From: Laccaria trichodermophora
Taxonomy: Eukaryota; Basidiomycota; Agaricomycetes; Agaricales; Hydnangiaceae
DNA: 64,000 nt
Reading direction: 5' to 3'
Assembly (NCBI GenBank): GCA_018417955.1
Contig: JACTVC010000025.1
Span: 186,001-250,000, forward strand
A program made the translations under genes and the position numbers. Under the pieces are notes generated by a model. That model was given only the letters and a program-made list of their open reading frames with translations. It had not been told where the DNA came from and did no database searches. Positions 12,556-24,200 of this stretch are shown piece by piece. Within the stretch, counting starts at the first letter, position 1, and each line of letters opens with the position of its first letter.

Positions 12556-12880
12556 TTAACTTTTCATCTCTGAAATGCGAGTCGTGCCCCAGAGCCGGTC
12601 CGACGCAGCTTGAACAATCAAAATGACAACCGAAAGTGAATGTCTCGCGTCACTCGGCTCACAGCTTACCTTCGACATATTCATGCGGCTCTCTCCCGAA
12701 ATTTATGGGAAATTGAAGCCCGGAATTATCTTTGTCGAATAAAGCCAAGCCGATCTCGACACCCTGGTCGGTGCTGCACGAAAGATCATCAATGAGAAGT
12801 TCGTGCCCGGCCGGTACCTTTACATGCAGAAAAGGTTCTGGAGCAATATCCGTGGATCTCGGTGCCGTCGTGAGTGCCAT
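12556..12880 (-). CDS. Small hypothetical protein, two exons
   Basis: Exon 1 (12670-12880) and exon 2 (12556-12608), joined across a 61-bp intron with donor gtaagc, give 87 aa in frame. The protein has an ordered-looking composition (segment VPAGHELLIDDLSC, then INFGREPHEYVE) but I do not recognise it. A TATATATA box on the minus strand lies near 13078-13086, about 200 bases upstream of the chosen ATG, so the true start could be further upstream through another small exon. It is convergent with RING gene 3 and lies downstream of gene A. Confidence 0.4.
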
Positions 12881-13258
12881 GCTCTCATGTGTACGAGGGT
12901 GGAGGCGAAAGTGGAAAACGCGACGTCGCGTCTGCCATCCTGAAAGGAAGTCCAGGAGCCACTTGCGGCCCTTGGCACTACCTGGTTGACGCGCCTTCTG
13001 TTCGTTTGTCAGGAGTTTGTCAGGAGTACTACTTTCTGATGAACGACTTGTTTCTGTTCTTAGTTGAGACAGCCATATATATAAAGCTCCTCGCCAAGTG
13101 GTTACTCTGGAAACAACGACACCCATGTTTGGGGATGGTCAGGTCGGAGGCGGATGATGTAGGTGGGTGCCTTGCGGAGTGGCTATTTCTTATTGTAGCG
13201 TTACAATTGGTAGATGTGCATTGGCTGTATCAATTGAACTATTCCTTACTGATAATAG

Positions 13259-16051
13259 TCAAGGCAACAAGAAAGGCTTCATCAACTCCTCGGCACCTCT
13301 TAAAACAACTTGCGGCAGAAGAGCCATTTCATGACGAAGCATATGACCCTTTCGTGCCCGTAGTCCCAGTCCACTTGTTCCAATAACCTCCTCTAACGTG
13401 CCCTCCATCCGGCCTTTCAAAAACAATGACGACATCCAATGGGGCACCATAAAGTCGGTGTCAAAGGTAGTACCAGCTTCAATGGTGGCCACCTCAAGGT
13501 CAATGGATGTGATGTCTTCCCCGATGGCCTTTCGCAAAATTTTCACGGCTTTGAAAAGACGTGGGAGTCTCGTTTCAAGTTGACGTCGATCTGACTCCTG
13601 GATTGACCACCCAGCAACATTGAGGACGCTATCCAATCTTTGCATTAAATTCTCCGACCAGTGCAATTCGTCAGATGAAGACCGCCGTAGCTGTGCCCAT
13701 GCAATCGATCGCCAACGCCCGCAGATAGCTGGATCCTCTGGGCAATCGTTATCAAGCTGTTAGAATTCAATTTTATTCAACGGTCACTAACCAAATTGAC
13801 GAATCCCAGAATAAAGAGCCTTCATAAAATCCGCCACTGAGCGATCACTGGGTTTCCATGAAGAGATCATGAATCTGCACCACCTCGTGATGGCGATCTG
13901 GAGAACTACATCAGCGAGCAATGGGTCGGGCTCTTCGCAGCCAGCTGCGCGCCGAACCAACAAATTGGCGCTTAGAAAACTAGTCAATTGCTCGCCCAAC
14001 ATCCAGCTAGCATCCTCTAGCGTCCCTGTCGTTGGTTCCTGACTGGCGTCAGGCCTCTTTACGTTCTGAAGCAACTCTCTGCAACTAAAAGCTAAGTCAA
14101 ATATCTGATGGTTCAGGTCAGTAACCTGCTGGATGACATCCGCGGTGGAGAGGTCGCTTTTGGCGATGAAAACTCGCCCCTCCTTTGGCTCCCCGTCTCT
14201 GACCTCCGACAGCGTCTGAGGCTTTTCAGGCAGTGACTTGACAGCCTCGAACTCATCGGATAAACTGCGATTTTCTTCATGGAGGCTCCTCGTTCGGATC
14301 TCTAATTCCCTGTAGCTGGGAACAATGAAGTCCCTAAACGAGGCCAAGGGAGACATGGACCAGTCGTCAGTCCAACGATTTTCCATCAGTGACTGGATGG
14401 GATCGTTAGAGCCAGCTGGCCATGCGTGCATGAAGATCAGGTGCTGCTGGAAAGAAAGAAAAAAATGAATACTTACTGATTTCGCCGTGCAGGCATTCTA
14501 CCTCTGCCGTTTTTTGCGCAACATGACTATAAATACCATGAGCAATCGTGGTACACCAAACGCACAACGTCAATCATACCGGGCTATGTCAGCCTTCAGA
14601 TATTCTACCTCCGCGTTTCGACATTCTACCTCGGACTTGTAACAAGAAATCTGGCTTGAGTACAATGAGCCATATTCGCACTCAAAGGTGCAAAATCGAC
14701 CATACCGGTTTGTTTTAGCCGCGAGAAGTTCTGCCTGCGCTTTCAGAACTTGAACCTCAGCTTTCGGGCCTTCCACCGCGGATTTCAGATATTCCACCTC
14801 GGCTTCCAAACATTCCACTTTCGCTCCGTGCAAAGCCTCCTTGCTATGAAAATAGTTGGAAGCTATACACCAAAAAATCAATAACCATACTGTTCAATTT
14901 CATTTCGTAAGTCTTCCATCTTGGCCTCGCATTGAGCCACTCTGCTGTAAGTAGCATTAGCAGCCTGTAACTGGGCAGGCAAGAAGAGCTCCAACCATAC
15001 CGATTGTTTTCACTCCTCAAGCTTTCCATCTCGACTTCGTATTGAGCTACCCTACTATATGGAGCATTAGCAGCTATGAATGAACGAGTGAGTACAGCGC
15101 TAAGTGTACCGGCTGTTTTCAGTCTGTAAGCCTTCCATCTCACTTTCGTATTGAGCTACCCTGCTATAAGTAGCATAAGCCTCCGTAAATAAGCAGGAAA
15201 GAACAATTGGAAGCATACCGGCTGATTTCAGTCTGCAAGTCTTCCATGTCGGCTTCATATTGAGCCACCCTACTATAAGTAGCCTAAGCCGTCATCGATG
15301 AGCGAGAAATTACAATACTCGATATACCGGCTGTTCTCTGTCCGCAAGTGTTCCATCTCTGCTTCGCGTTGCGCTAACTCTCTAGGAATATCATCAGCGG
15401 TAATCACACACAAAGGCGCGACATACTCCCCGACCTCCCCGACTTTTTTCAAAAGATAGAGCTCGGCGGCCAGCGCATTGTCCTTATTGCACAACATTCG
15501 TGCCTGGTAGTCCTGAGCCTCCCTCTTCAACTCCCTAATGGTCCTTCCATCTTGTTCATTGCTCCTTAGGAGCTGTTGGCATTTGGCCGCCACCTCACGG
15601 GCCTTGATAAGGGCTGTACCCTGGATAGGAGAATAATCTGACCCCATAGGTACGGAAACGCAAGGACTCGTTATTTCCGCGTCCTGGTCGCTCAACCATA
15701 CATCTATTTCCTCCAACACTTTTCCTTGCTGATCGTTTGGCAGACCCCATGACAGCGCCAGCTTTCGCAGAAGTTCAAGCTCCTGCTGCTCCGATGTTTC
15801 GAGGTGATCGACGCGAAGCTTCTTTATGGTACTCCGAACGAATGAATTGCGGCAAAAAGGGCAGTTTGTCGGAGTGATAGCTGTTAAGCAGCTAAGTCGT
15901 CGTCATGATGATCAGATGAGACTGAGATGAATAAAATTGAAACCCACGTTTCACAGAATATATGGCCACAGGGTATGGCATAGGGCGCTTCATCCCAAGT
16001 ATACTCTTCCAGGCAAACATCGCAGCAGCTGGAAGGGTGAACAATGAGCAT
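13259..16051 (-). CDS. Gene A: RING / micro-exon coiled coil / conserved C-terminal domain protein
   Basis: Twelve exons: 15948-16051, 15427-15891, 15328-15381, 15219-15269, 15110-15160, 15001-15051, 14891-14941, 14706-14843, 14580-14654, 14502-14526, 13792-14446, 13259-13737. They sum to 732 aa in frame. C3HC4 RING ligands are C10, C13, C27, H29, C32, C35, C44 and C47. Exon 2 carries a leucine-rich helix and an LIKAREVAAKCQQLLRS coiled coil. Exons 3-7 each encode one VAQYEAEMExL-type repeat. Exon 8 is a perfect heptad zipper (V-E-x-L-x-x-x). The C-terminal domain (DVVLQIAITRWCRFMISSW, CGRWRSIAWAQL, LNVAGWS, EDITSIDLEVATIE) matches what I recall as a common uncharacterised agaricomycete domain. 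Splicing GAG|gtagaa to cag|CAG links the coiled coil to this domain in frame. Putative E3 ligase; tandem paralog of gene B. Confidence 0.8.
14891..15381 (-). repeat. 109-bp exon-intron tandem repeat in gene A
   Basis: Five repeats, each one exon plus one intron. Exons are 54, 51, 51, 51 and 51 bp, with starts spaced 109, 109, 109 and 110 bp apart. Every exon begins and ends in phase 2, so units can be lost, gained or skipped without breaking the frame. The consensus exon product is VAQYEAEMESLRTENSR (17 residues). Confidence 0.85.
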
Positions 16052-16719
16052 AACTTGTCGCAGTCTTCGTTTGAGGGAGTTATTGTCGTTCGTTTACACC
16101 TCAGATACGCGCTCGTCAGCGGGCAGGTTGCGAAGCGCCCTGCATGCAAGTATTGCCCTGTCTGCAAGCAACAGCAATGACGCCCATTCTAGCGCTGAAC
16201 ACCATGGCGGTCTAACCAACATCTCAACGTTGAATAAGCCCATCTTATACAATGAGCAACTCACCTACAAGAAAGACGAAACTGTAATGAAAGGAAAATG
16301 AACTTCGAGTGATCCAGCTCTGAATTAATCCTGATGTACAGAATTTGCATTGAATCTTGATTGTCTTTTTGAGATATCACGTGGTATCAAAGCGCTAATT
16401 GGTGCTGGGATTTGGCTGGGATCTTGTTGGGATCTTGCTGGTAGAAAATCATTGTGGGATCTTTTTCGACAAAGTATCGGACAAATACAAGAATGACGAC
16501 GACGAGTGTCCCGGCCAGAGCTGGAAAAGGAAATGGGAGAAGAGGCATTGAGAGAATCTCTTATTGAATCGTCGCAAGAGTCGGTCAATGTGTATTGACT
16601 TCGTCGGAGGCTCATTCTTCAGAATAATATTTATTTCAAACGATCCATGATGCATACTGTTGAGTTCCGTGACAGTGTGAATTTTGGCGTGGATAATCCC
16701 CCGGCCCTGTCTAGTGACC
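16052..16719. other. Intergenic between tandem genes A and B
   Basis: It contains the gene A 5' flank; the first ~250 bases resemble the matching flank of gene B near 20263-20460. No separate gene is seen. Confidence 0.5.
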
Positions 16720-19700
16720 CTACGTGAGGCAGCAAGCTATGCGCTTGTCACTGAACACAAGATTCCCCAATTCCTCAGCACCTCTGAGAACAACCTGCGG
16801 CAGGAGGATCATTTCAAGATGAAGCATATGACCCTTTCGTGCCCACAGTCCCAGTCCAGTTGTTCCAATAACCTCTAAAGTGCCCTCCCGGTGTTCTAAC
16901 AATAATGACGACACCCAATGCGGTTCCATGTAGTTGGTGTTGAAGATGGTGCCAGCTTCAATGGTGGCTACCTCAAGGTCAATGGATGTAATGTCTTCCC
17001 CGATTGCCTTGCGCAAAATTTTCACGACATCGAGAAGACGTGGGAGTCTCGTTTCAAGTTGACATCGATCTGACTCCTGGATTGACCATCCAGCAACATT
17101 GAGGATGCTACCCAATCCTTGCATTAAACCCTCCGACCAGTACAAGTCGTCAGATGAAGACCGCTGTAACTGTGCCCATGCAATCGATCGCCAGCGCCCG
17201 CAGATAGCTGGATCCTCTGGACAATCATTATTAAACTGTTAGAATTCCATTTTAACGGTCACATACCAATTTGACGAATCCCAGAGTAAAGAGTCTTCAT
17301 AAAATCCGCCACTGAGTGGTCAGTGGGTTTCCATGAAGAGATCATGAATCTGCACCACCTCGTGATGGCGATCTGGAGAACTACATCAGCGAGCAATGGG
17401 TCGGGCTCTTCGCAGCCAGCTGCGCGCCGAACCAACAAATTGGCGCTTAAAAAACTCGCCAACTGCTCGCCCAACATCCAACTAGCATCCTCTAGCGTCC
17501 CTGTCGCTGGTTCCTGAGTGGCGACAGGGTCAGGGTTCTTGACGTTCTGGAGCAAGTTTCTGAAATGGGTAGCCATTTCGCATATCTGACGGTTCAGGTC
17601 GGTAACCTGCCGGATGACATCTGCGGTGGAAAGTGCATCTGTTTTGGCGACGAAGACTTGCACCTCCTCAGGCTCCCTATCTTTGACTTCCGACAGCGTC
17701 TGAGACTTTTCAAGCGGTGACTTAACAGCCTCGACTTCACAAGATAGACTGCGATTTTGGTCATTGAGGCACCTCGTTTGGTCTATTTGAGGGCGCAGTT
17801 GTTTGATATCATCCTGATGTCCCCTTTCTTTCTGTAGGGAAAACTCTGTCGCAGAAGGTTCCGCGTAGGCCAGTTTCCCATTCAAATCTCTGTTCTGATT
17901 CTGCTTGCGACCTCTTCTCATGCCATAATCCGTCGAGTGGCTAGGCATTGATGGAGTGTTGAATGCCTGCTGATGAGAATGCAAAGAATGCGGCTGAAAT
18001 CCTGTACTACTCCCTGTTGAGGATAAGGCTCCCAGCCATGTCCGCTTCGATTGAATCATAGAGGCAATTTTCTGACCAATATGAGGTCCTTTGATATCAT
18101 TGGCTGACATGAATGTTAGCGATTTGACGGTATCGTTAACCTAGCACTCACTAGTGGATTTGAGAGGTATGTTCCCGTCTTCATTGGGGGGCGAGATAGC
18201 GGTGAGGACATCTGCGGTGGAAAGTGCGTCGGTTTTGGCAACGAAAACTTGCGCCTCCTTAGGCTCCCTATGTCTGAATCTCGACAGCTTTTGAGGCTTT
18301 TTGAGGAGTGACTTGACAGCCTCGAGCTCACGGGCTAAACTGCGATTTTCGTCATTGAAGCACCTTGTTCGGACCTGTAATTCCTTATAGCTGGGAACAA
18401 TGAAGTCCCTAAACGACGCCAAGGGAGACGTCGACCACTCGTCAGTCCAAAGATTTTGCATTATTGACTGGTCGGGATCGTTAAAGCCAGCTGGCCATGC
18501 GTGCATGAAGATCAGGTGCTGAAAAAGAAAACGGATACATACTGATTTCGGCGCGCAGGCAATCTACCTCAGCCGCTTTTTGAGCAACATGACTATAAAT
18601 ACCATGAGCAATCGTAGAGCACCAGATGCACAACGCCAATCGTACCGGTTTATGTGGGCCTTGTGATATTCTACCTCCGCTTCTCGACTTGCTATTTCGG
18701 ACTTCTGGCTAAAATACTATGAGCATATATCTCAAACGTACAAAACTAACCAAACCGGTTTGTTTGAGCCATCAGAAGTTCTGCCTCCGCTTTCAGATAT
18801 GCCACCTCGGCTTCCAAACATTCCTCTTTGCCTTTCAAACATTCCACGTTATCTTCCAGATATTTCACGTTGGATTCCAAACTTTCCACATTGGCTTCCA
18901 AACATTGCACCTTCGCTTCGTGTAGAGCCTCCTTGCTATGAATACAGTTGCGAGATGCACACCAGAAAAACGCAATATAAATCATACCGTTCATTTTCAT
19001 TTTGTAAGTCTTCCATCTTGGCCTCGCATTGGGCTACCCTGCTATAATTAGCATCAGCCTTCTGTAACTGAGCAGTCAAGAAGAATTCCAACCATACCAA
19101 TTGTTTTCGGTCCTCAAACTTTCCATCTCGGCTTCGTATTGAGCTACCCTTCTATAGGGAGCATTAGCAGCTATGAATGAGCGGGAATGTGGAATGTTAG
19201 GTGTACCGGCTGTTTTCGGTCCGCAAGCCTTCTAACTCGGCTTCGCACTGAGCTACCCTGCTGTAAGTAGCATTAGCTGCTATGAATGGGGACAGAGGTT
19301 CACTGGTAGAAATACCGGCTGCTTTCAGTCTGCAAGGCTTCCATCTCGGCTTCGCATTGAACTATTCTACTATAAGAAGCATTAGCATCTTAGAATGAGA
19401 AGGAGAGTCGAGCATACCGGCTGTTTTCATTCCGTAAGCCTTGCATCTCGGCTTCATACTGGGCTACCATGCTATAAGTAGCATTAGCCACTATGAATGA
19501 ACGAGAAATTACAATGTTAGATATACCGGCTGTTCTCTGCCCGCAAGTAATATAACTCAGCTTCACGTCGCGCCAATTTTCTAGGCATATCATTAGCGGC
19601 AGTAACCACACACAAAACGGGACCTACTCCTCCATTTTCTCGGCTTCTTCCAAAAAATAAGCCTCAGTGGCCAGCGCATTGTCCTTATCAGACGCCATTC

Positions 19701-20262
19701 GCATCTGACAGTCTCGGACCTCCCTCGTCAAATTCCTAATGGTCCTTCCATCTTGTTCCTTGCTCCTCAGGAGTTGTTGGCACTTGGCTGCCACCTCACG
19801 GGCCTTTATTAAGGCCCTACCCTGTATAAGAGAATAAGATGGCCCAATGGATACTGAAACGCAGGGACTCGTTATTTCGCACTCCTGGTCGCCCAACCAC
19901 ACGTCTATTTCCTTCAACACATTTACTTGATCATCTTCTACCATCCCCCATGACAGCGCCAGCTTCCGCAGAAGTTCAAGCTCCTGTTGCTCCGAGGCCG
20001 CAAGGTGATCAACGTGCAGCTTTTTTATGGTACTGCGAACGAATAAATTGCGACACAAAGGGCAGTTTGAGGGAGTAATAGCTGTCAAACAGCTAAGTCG
20101 TCGCCACGATAATCAGATGAGAATGAGAGAAATGAGATTGAATGCTCACGCTTCACAGAATATATGGCCGCAGGGCATAGCATGGGGCACTTGGGTTGGG
20201 TCATTCCGAGTATACTCCTTCAGGCAAACATCGCAGCAGCTGGAAGGGTGAAGAATGAGCAT
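16720..20262 (-). CDS. Gene B: RING / micro-exon coiled coil / conserved C-terminal domain protein
   Basis: Fourteen exons: 20150-20262, 19628-20092, 19527-19580, 19418-19471, 19316-19366, 19207-19257, 19098-19148, 18988-19038, 18756-18935, 18646-18708, 18568-18592, 18152-18518, 17267-18103, 16720-17216. They sum to 952 aa in frame. RING ligands are C10, C13, C31, H33, C36, C39, C48 and C51. The architecture matches gene A: a 465-nt second exon, then six micro-exon repeats, a heptad zipper of 180 nt (42 nt, exactly two heptads, longer than in A), a 25-nt exon and the conserved C-terminal domain. Between coiled coil and C-domain, B carries an extra Ser/Gln/His-rich segment flanked by two copies of a ~172-bp block (18205-18376 and 17615-17786) that is single in A. 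Putative E3 ligase, unknown substrate. Confidence 0.8.
17615..18376 (-). repeat. Internal direct duplication in gene B
   Basis: Two ~172-bp copies (18205-18376 and 17615-17786) encode CFNDENRSL..EAVKS..LSTADV and CLNDQNRSL..EAVKS..LSTADV. Gene A has a single copy at about 14130-14300. The spacer between them in B encodes a low-complexity Ser/His/Gln stretch absent from A. Confidence 0.7.
18988..19580 (-). repeat. 109-bp exon-intron tandem repeat in gene B
   Basis: Six repeats with exon starts spaced 109, 102, 109, 109 and 110 bp. Exons are 54, 54, 51, 51, 51 and 51 bp, all phase 2 to phase 2. In the second repeat the distal acceptor AG is mutated (cat), so the TAG three bases upstream must be used, adding one residue. 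The gene B array has one unit more than gene A. Confidence 0.85.
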
Positions 20263-20594
20263 AACTTGTCGCAGTATTCGTTTGAGGGAGTTATTGTCGT
20301 TCGTTTACACCTCGAATACCCGCTTGTCAGTGGCTACTTTGCAAAACGCTCGACATGGTCCACAGGCAACAGCATTGACGCCCATTCTAGCGCTGAACAT
20401 CACGGCGGCCTAACCAAGTTTTAACGTTAGATAAACCCCTCTTACGTATTGAGCAACTCGCCTACAAGGTATATGAAACATGTAGTGGGAGGCAAATGAA
20501 CTTCAAGTTGTTGACTCGCAGCAATGTGCTTATTTTCAACATCGATAATATGTATTTATATATCAATCACGTGATAACAACATCAGCAAAACGT

Positions 20595-20845
20595 CAATTT
20601 AGTTTCCGGTTTTTGCCGGTTTTCCCCGTTTCTTCGGTTCCGGAAACCTGGGACACCTGAAAAGGGAATATATACTACAATTAGTAAAGGGCAAAGTTTA
20701 TTAAGGCTTAATTTTGCGAAACCCTGCAGGTAGGTTTCCTGACAAAGGGACATGGGTTTCCAAGTTGCCAGGTTTCAGGGTTTTTTTCAGTTTTTTATGG
20801 TTTTTTCCGGTTTTCTGGGTTGAGAAACCACTGGAAACTAAATTG
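20595..20845. mobile_element. MITE-like element with 13-bp perfect terminal inverted repeats
   Basis: The ends CAATTTAGTTTCC (20595-20607) and GGAAACTAAATTG (20833-20845) are exact reverse complements. The 225-bp interior is noncoding and rich in GGTTTTCC-like runs. No clear target-site duplication is visible, so the outermost bases could instead be a duplicated palindromic target. No transposase lies within it. It sits between gene B and the decayed third C-terminal copy. Confidence 0.5.
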
Positions 20846-20949
20846 CTTAATTACTGATGTCAACGCTCCCTCATCGACTTATACTCGCAAAACTTATACC
20901 TCCTTGGACCATCTTAGACGTTATTCCAGCTTTATCCTATCTCCATGGA

Positions 20950-21260
20950 ACTTCCCGGCTACCTATGAAGGGCGGCGACATCGGATTTGCGATCATGAAG
21001 GCAGGATTGAAGACAGCGCCGGCCTCGCCGATGCTGGCCACCTTCAAGTCAATGGACTTTATGCCTCCCTAAGAGCGTTGCGCAAATTCTCCACGGCCGC
21101 AAAAAAAAGGGAGAGTCTTATTTTCAGCAGACATGGATCTGGCTCTCGAATTCGCCGCATAACCCCTGCAATAAGCCCTCCGACCAGTTTAAATCGTCGA
21201 ATGAAGACGACCGGAAGTGGGCCCGAGTGTTCGACCACCAATTTCCACAGACTCATCAGC
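20950..21260 (-). pseudogene. Decayed third copy of the gene A/B C-terminal domain
   Basis: The plus strand here aligns with the last exon of gene A (13380-13700) and gene B (16880-17160), including the blocks gatgctggccaccttcaag, tgcgcaaattctccacgg and ccctccgaccagt. On the minus strand the reading frame is broken by several indels and stops, with only short pieces left. No RING or coiled-coil remnant is recognisable next to it, so it is a truncated or heavily eroded copy. Confidence 0.65.
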
Positions 21261-24200
21261 AAAACAACAACAACATTGGATCACTTTGTAGTCTATGTAA
21301 GGTTCGCAAAACCTTACGAGGTTTTGCTTCACCTTTCAATGTAGCACAATCATGGGTTAAGTATAGAATGTACACTGAAACTGTTTGGCATCATCCAATA
21401 TCGTTGCAAATTTGTTGAAGGGTTCCAAGGTCAATGGCATTTTTATAACGACCTTGGAAGGTAGGGCTAAATTATTTTACAAATTGTATACTTAGTCATA
21501 CCAGCATGAAGCTCAGCGTTCGATGATAAACGCCCATGACAGAAGCTTTTCTTTTTAGGTTGTTGTGGTCCGTGGTTTGTGGAAACAGAAATTCTCGCAG
21601 TCGAACGGCGATCTTGGCGGTGAGATGTAAATCTGAGTTCGAGCGGAGCTTTAATTCTGTGACGTCATAGTCCATCCACGCCTCCCGAAAACAATATAAT
21701 CCAACTTGAAACTATTCTGAGCAGTGAGTACCTTCCTTCCCGCCCCCATCCACCCCCTTCACTCTTATAATGTGCTTTATACTCCCCAGTGTCCACTGCG
21801 CGTCCCAGAGCGACCCGGAGCCGACTCGCTCACCACTTGGCAACACCGCGTTCTAGCGTGATGGTAGAGGCTTGGAGCGCCCATTTTCTTGGCGAGCCGT
21901 TGGCGGGAATGGAATAGGTGGTGAGGTACACTTCTATAGTGAGAACCCCTCCCGCCCCCCCCTTCACTTGCGCGTTCACGCTACGGTGTATTCAGGCGCA
22001 TATATGCGGGGATTCAGACGTGTTTGTCGGCCACGAATGCCCCCAGTGAGCCAAGTTCCCCTTCCCCTCGCTTCTATGCTCAAGGAATATATTACCTCGT
22101 CCCTCACCCGAGGCCGAAGGCCGGATTTGATGGATTTGGATTTCCCGGGGCGTCATGGTCGAGGATTTGTCGAGGATGCATGATTGAAAAGCAAAATCCG
22201 ACGCGTATGATGGTAAGTCGAATGCCGAGTTGAGCTGGCTCCGGAATTTCTACGGTTGGGCGGCCGCGTTACCCGATTTTCATGGCTGGTCATAGTGTTG
22301 GGCATTTTCTGTACTTCATGTCAATTACTTATATTCAATACAATTTGATTATTCACTTCATTTGCATTGTTTTGAGACTTATGAATTGCCCACAATATCT
22401 CAGAAAGCTTCCCAAGGGGACCAATTGTTGCATGACCTTCCAAGGCAAAGAAGATGGTGGAAGGTTTGCGATATCCTTCCAATGTTGGCCCAACCTTACA
22501 TACTTTTCCATTCATGACTCCACATTCCACATTTGTTGACACCAGTGGATGACAATGTAAGGTCGGCTTAGAATTGTTATACATTAGTGCTAATTGGTTG
22601 CATTGTAGCACCTTACATTGTAAGGTAAGGTAAATGCTGATTTGCTGATGCTGCTGGATCCCCTAAACAACTGGACAGTGGATGTGATTATGGGCACTTG
22701 ATCAGCCTGAATCTATCTGTGTTTCAAACAAGGATTGCAGATTCTCCGGGCCTTTTGGGTTTTATAGCAAACGTTGTATCAGCTAGATACACGTCATGGG
22801 CATCTCCATTTGTCTCAGAAATTTACCTGTCATGAAGTGTCGAACGTCAGCGATAATTAAAGGTGATCTGTTTCGCGTACGCGAGACGTACAGTTCATCC
22901 ACGCGACCATTTGTTCGCTTTGATACCTGATATTCTTCGGAGGGCAGTCGCGAGAGCAGCTGTTTTGAAAATGCGGTTGGCTCCTTGAGACTCCCCCACC
23001 GTTACCCTGCCGCGGCTGGTCACCGGAAGTAACATTCTCCGTCATCACTCACATCCGAGTCTACTGCAAAGAGGGTTGCGTTTAGTAGTTGGAGATCTCA
23101 AACCCGAATTTCCGTTGAGTGTTGAAGCCCCTCATTCGAAACCATGATAGGTGAAGCATCTTCACCCTACATCGATGAAGGTTTCAACACAACGTGGTTG
23201 AATGGAGGTCTCCTCAGCCTGTGTCGTGGATGTCGCGATTTGCAAGGACCCCCGAAAGTACTACCACGATGTGGTGACCACCTTATATGTAGCGACCTTC
23301 CTCACTCCAAGCGAATATGTAGGTTTCCTTATCCAGGATCTTGTCTTGGCGGGGCATGAGCCTTTCCCGGCACGGGGTGAAAGAAAAAAATAGACACTTG
23401 CTCGATATGGCGATGGTGATTTACGCACCCTCATCCCATCCGCGTAGTAATCGATAAGGCACAGGAAGAAAAAGTCTTTTCGAGTTGTTAAGTTTTGCAT
23501 GTCATATCAGATAACTGGGTCCAGTTGTGGACCGACGGCGAGCATACGAACACCCGAAAAAGTGGCGTTGATTGATTAAGCTTCTACCAAAATGACCATG
23601 TCCCTCGAAGTTTTATAGTTGGTCGAGATCATCATTTCGGAGACAATGCAATGTCAATGCCGATTTGCTGGCACCGGGGAACCGGCGGTGCGCCACTTGT
23701 AAATGAGGGAGATGGGATGTATTACAGTATGAGGCTTTGATGATTGCGAATGGCCTAGAAGTCATGGAAGTATGGAGGCCGACGGGAAACATGAAGCATT
23801 CTACGCGCCCCCGTCGCCTGATTCTCGAAATTTGAAGCGTTGGCTCCATGCCCATTAAAAGCCAGAAAGAAAAACTTGAGCTGTCCAGGTAAGCAGCGCG
23901 TTATATCCAGAGCTTCCCGCTGGTAGGCTAGCGGCCTCCCGCGCTCGTCGCCGTCGTTGCTGGCACTTTCAGTGGATGCCATAGTACGAAGTTGGTAAAT
24001 GACTGAGCAATTGCCAGTGAAGACAATAAATTCTCCACAATGGGGTGACAAAAATGCCTCTAGAAGAGTTTTGAAATGCGCCAGAGCCGAAATAACCAAG
24101 AAAGAACGCCTCAACAAACTTGAAGAATCTAGAAAACGTCCTTGGAAGCGGCATGAAAAAGGAGAGCGTCGAACAGGGTCACGATCTTACATTGACAGTG

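Noticed and set aside
14400..14431. Overlapping second gene starting at MHAWPAG (also at 18506)
   Set aside because: It would require introns of 24-29 nt upstream. An alternative donor (gtaga) fuses it in frame with the RING/coiled-coil part in both genes A and B.
21872..22183. 103-codon open frame starting MERPFSW
   Set aside because: Pro/Arg-rich, no family features, two other frames open in the same stretch.
22611..22625. CCTTACATTGTAAGG near-palindrome and neighbouring similar words
   Set aside because: Could be a repeat remnant, but no defined ends or inverted termini were found.
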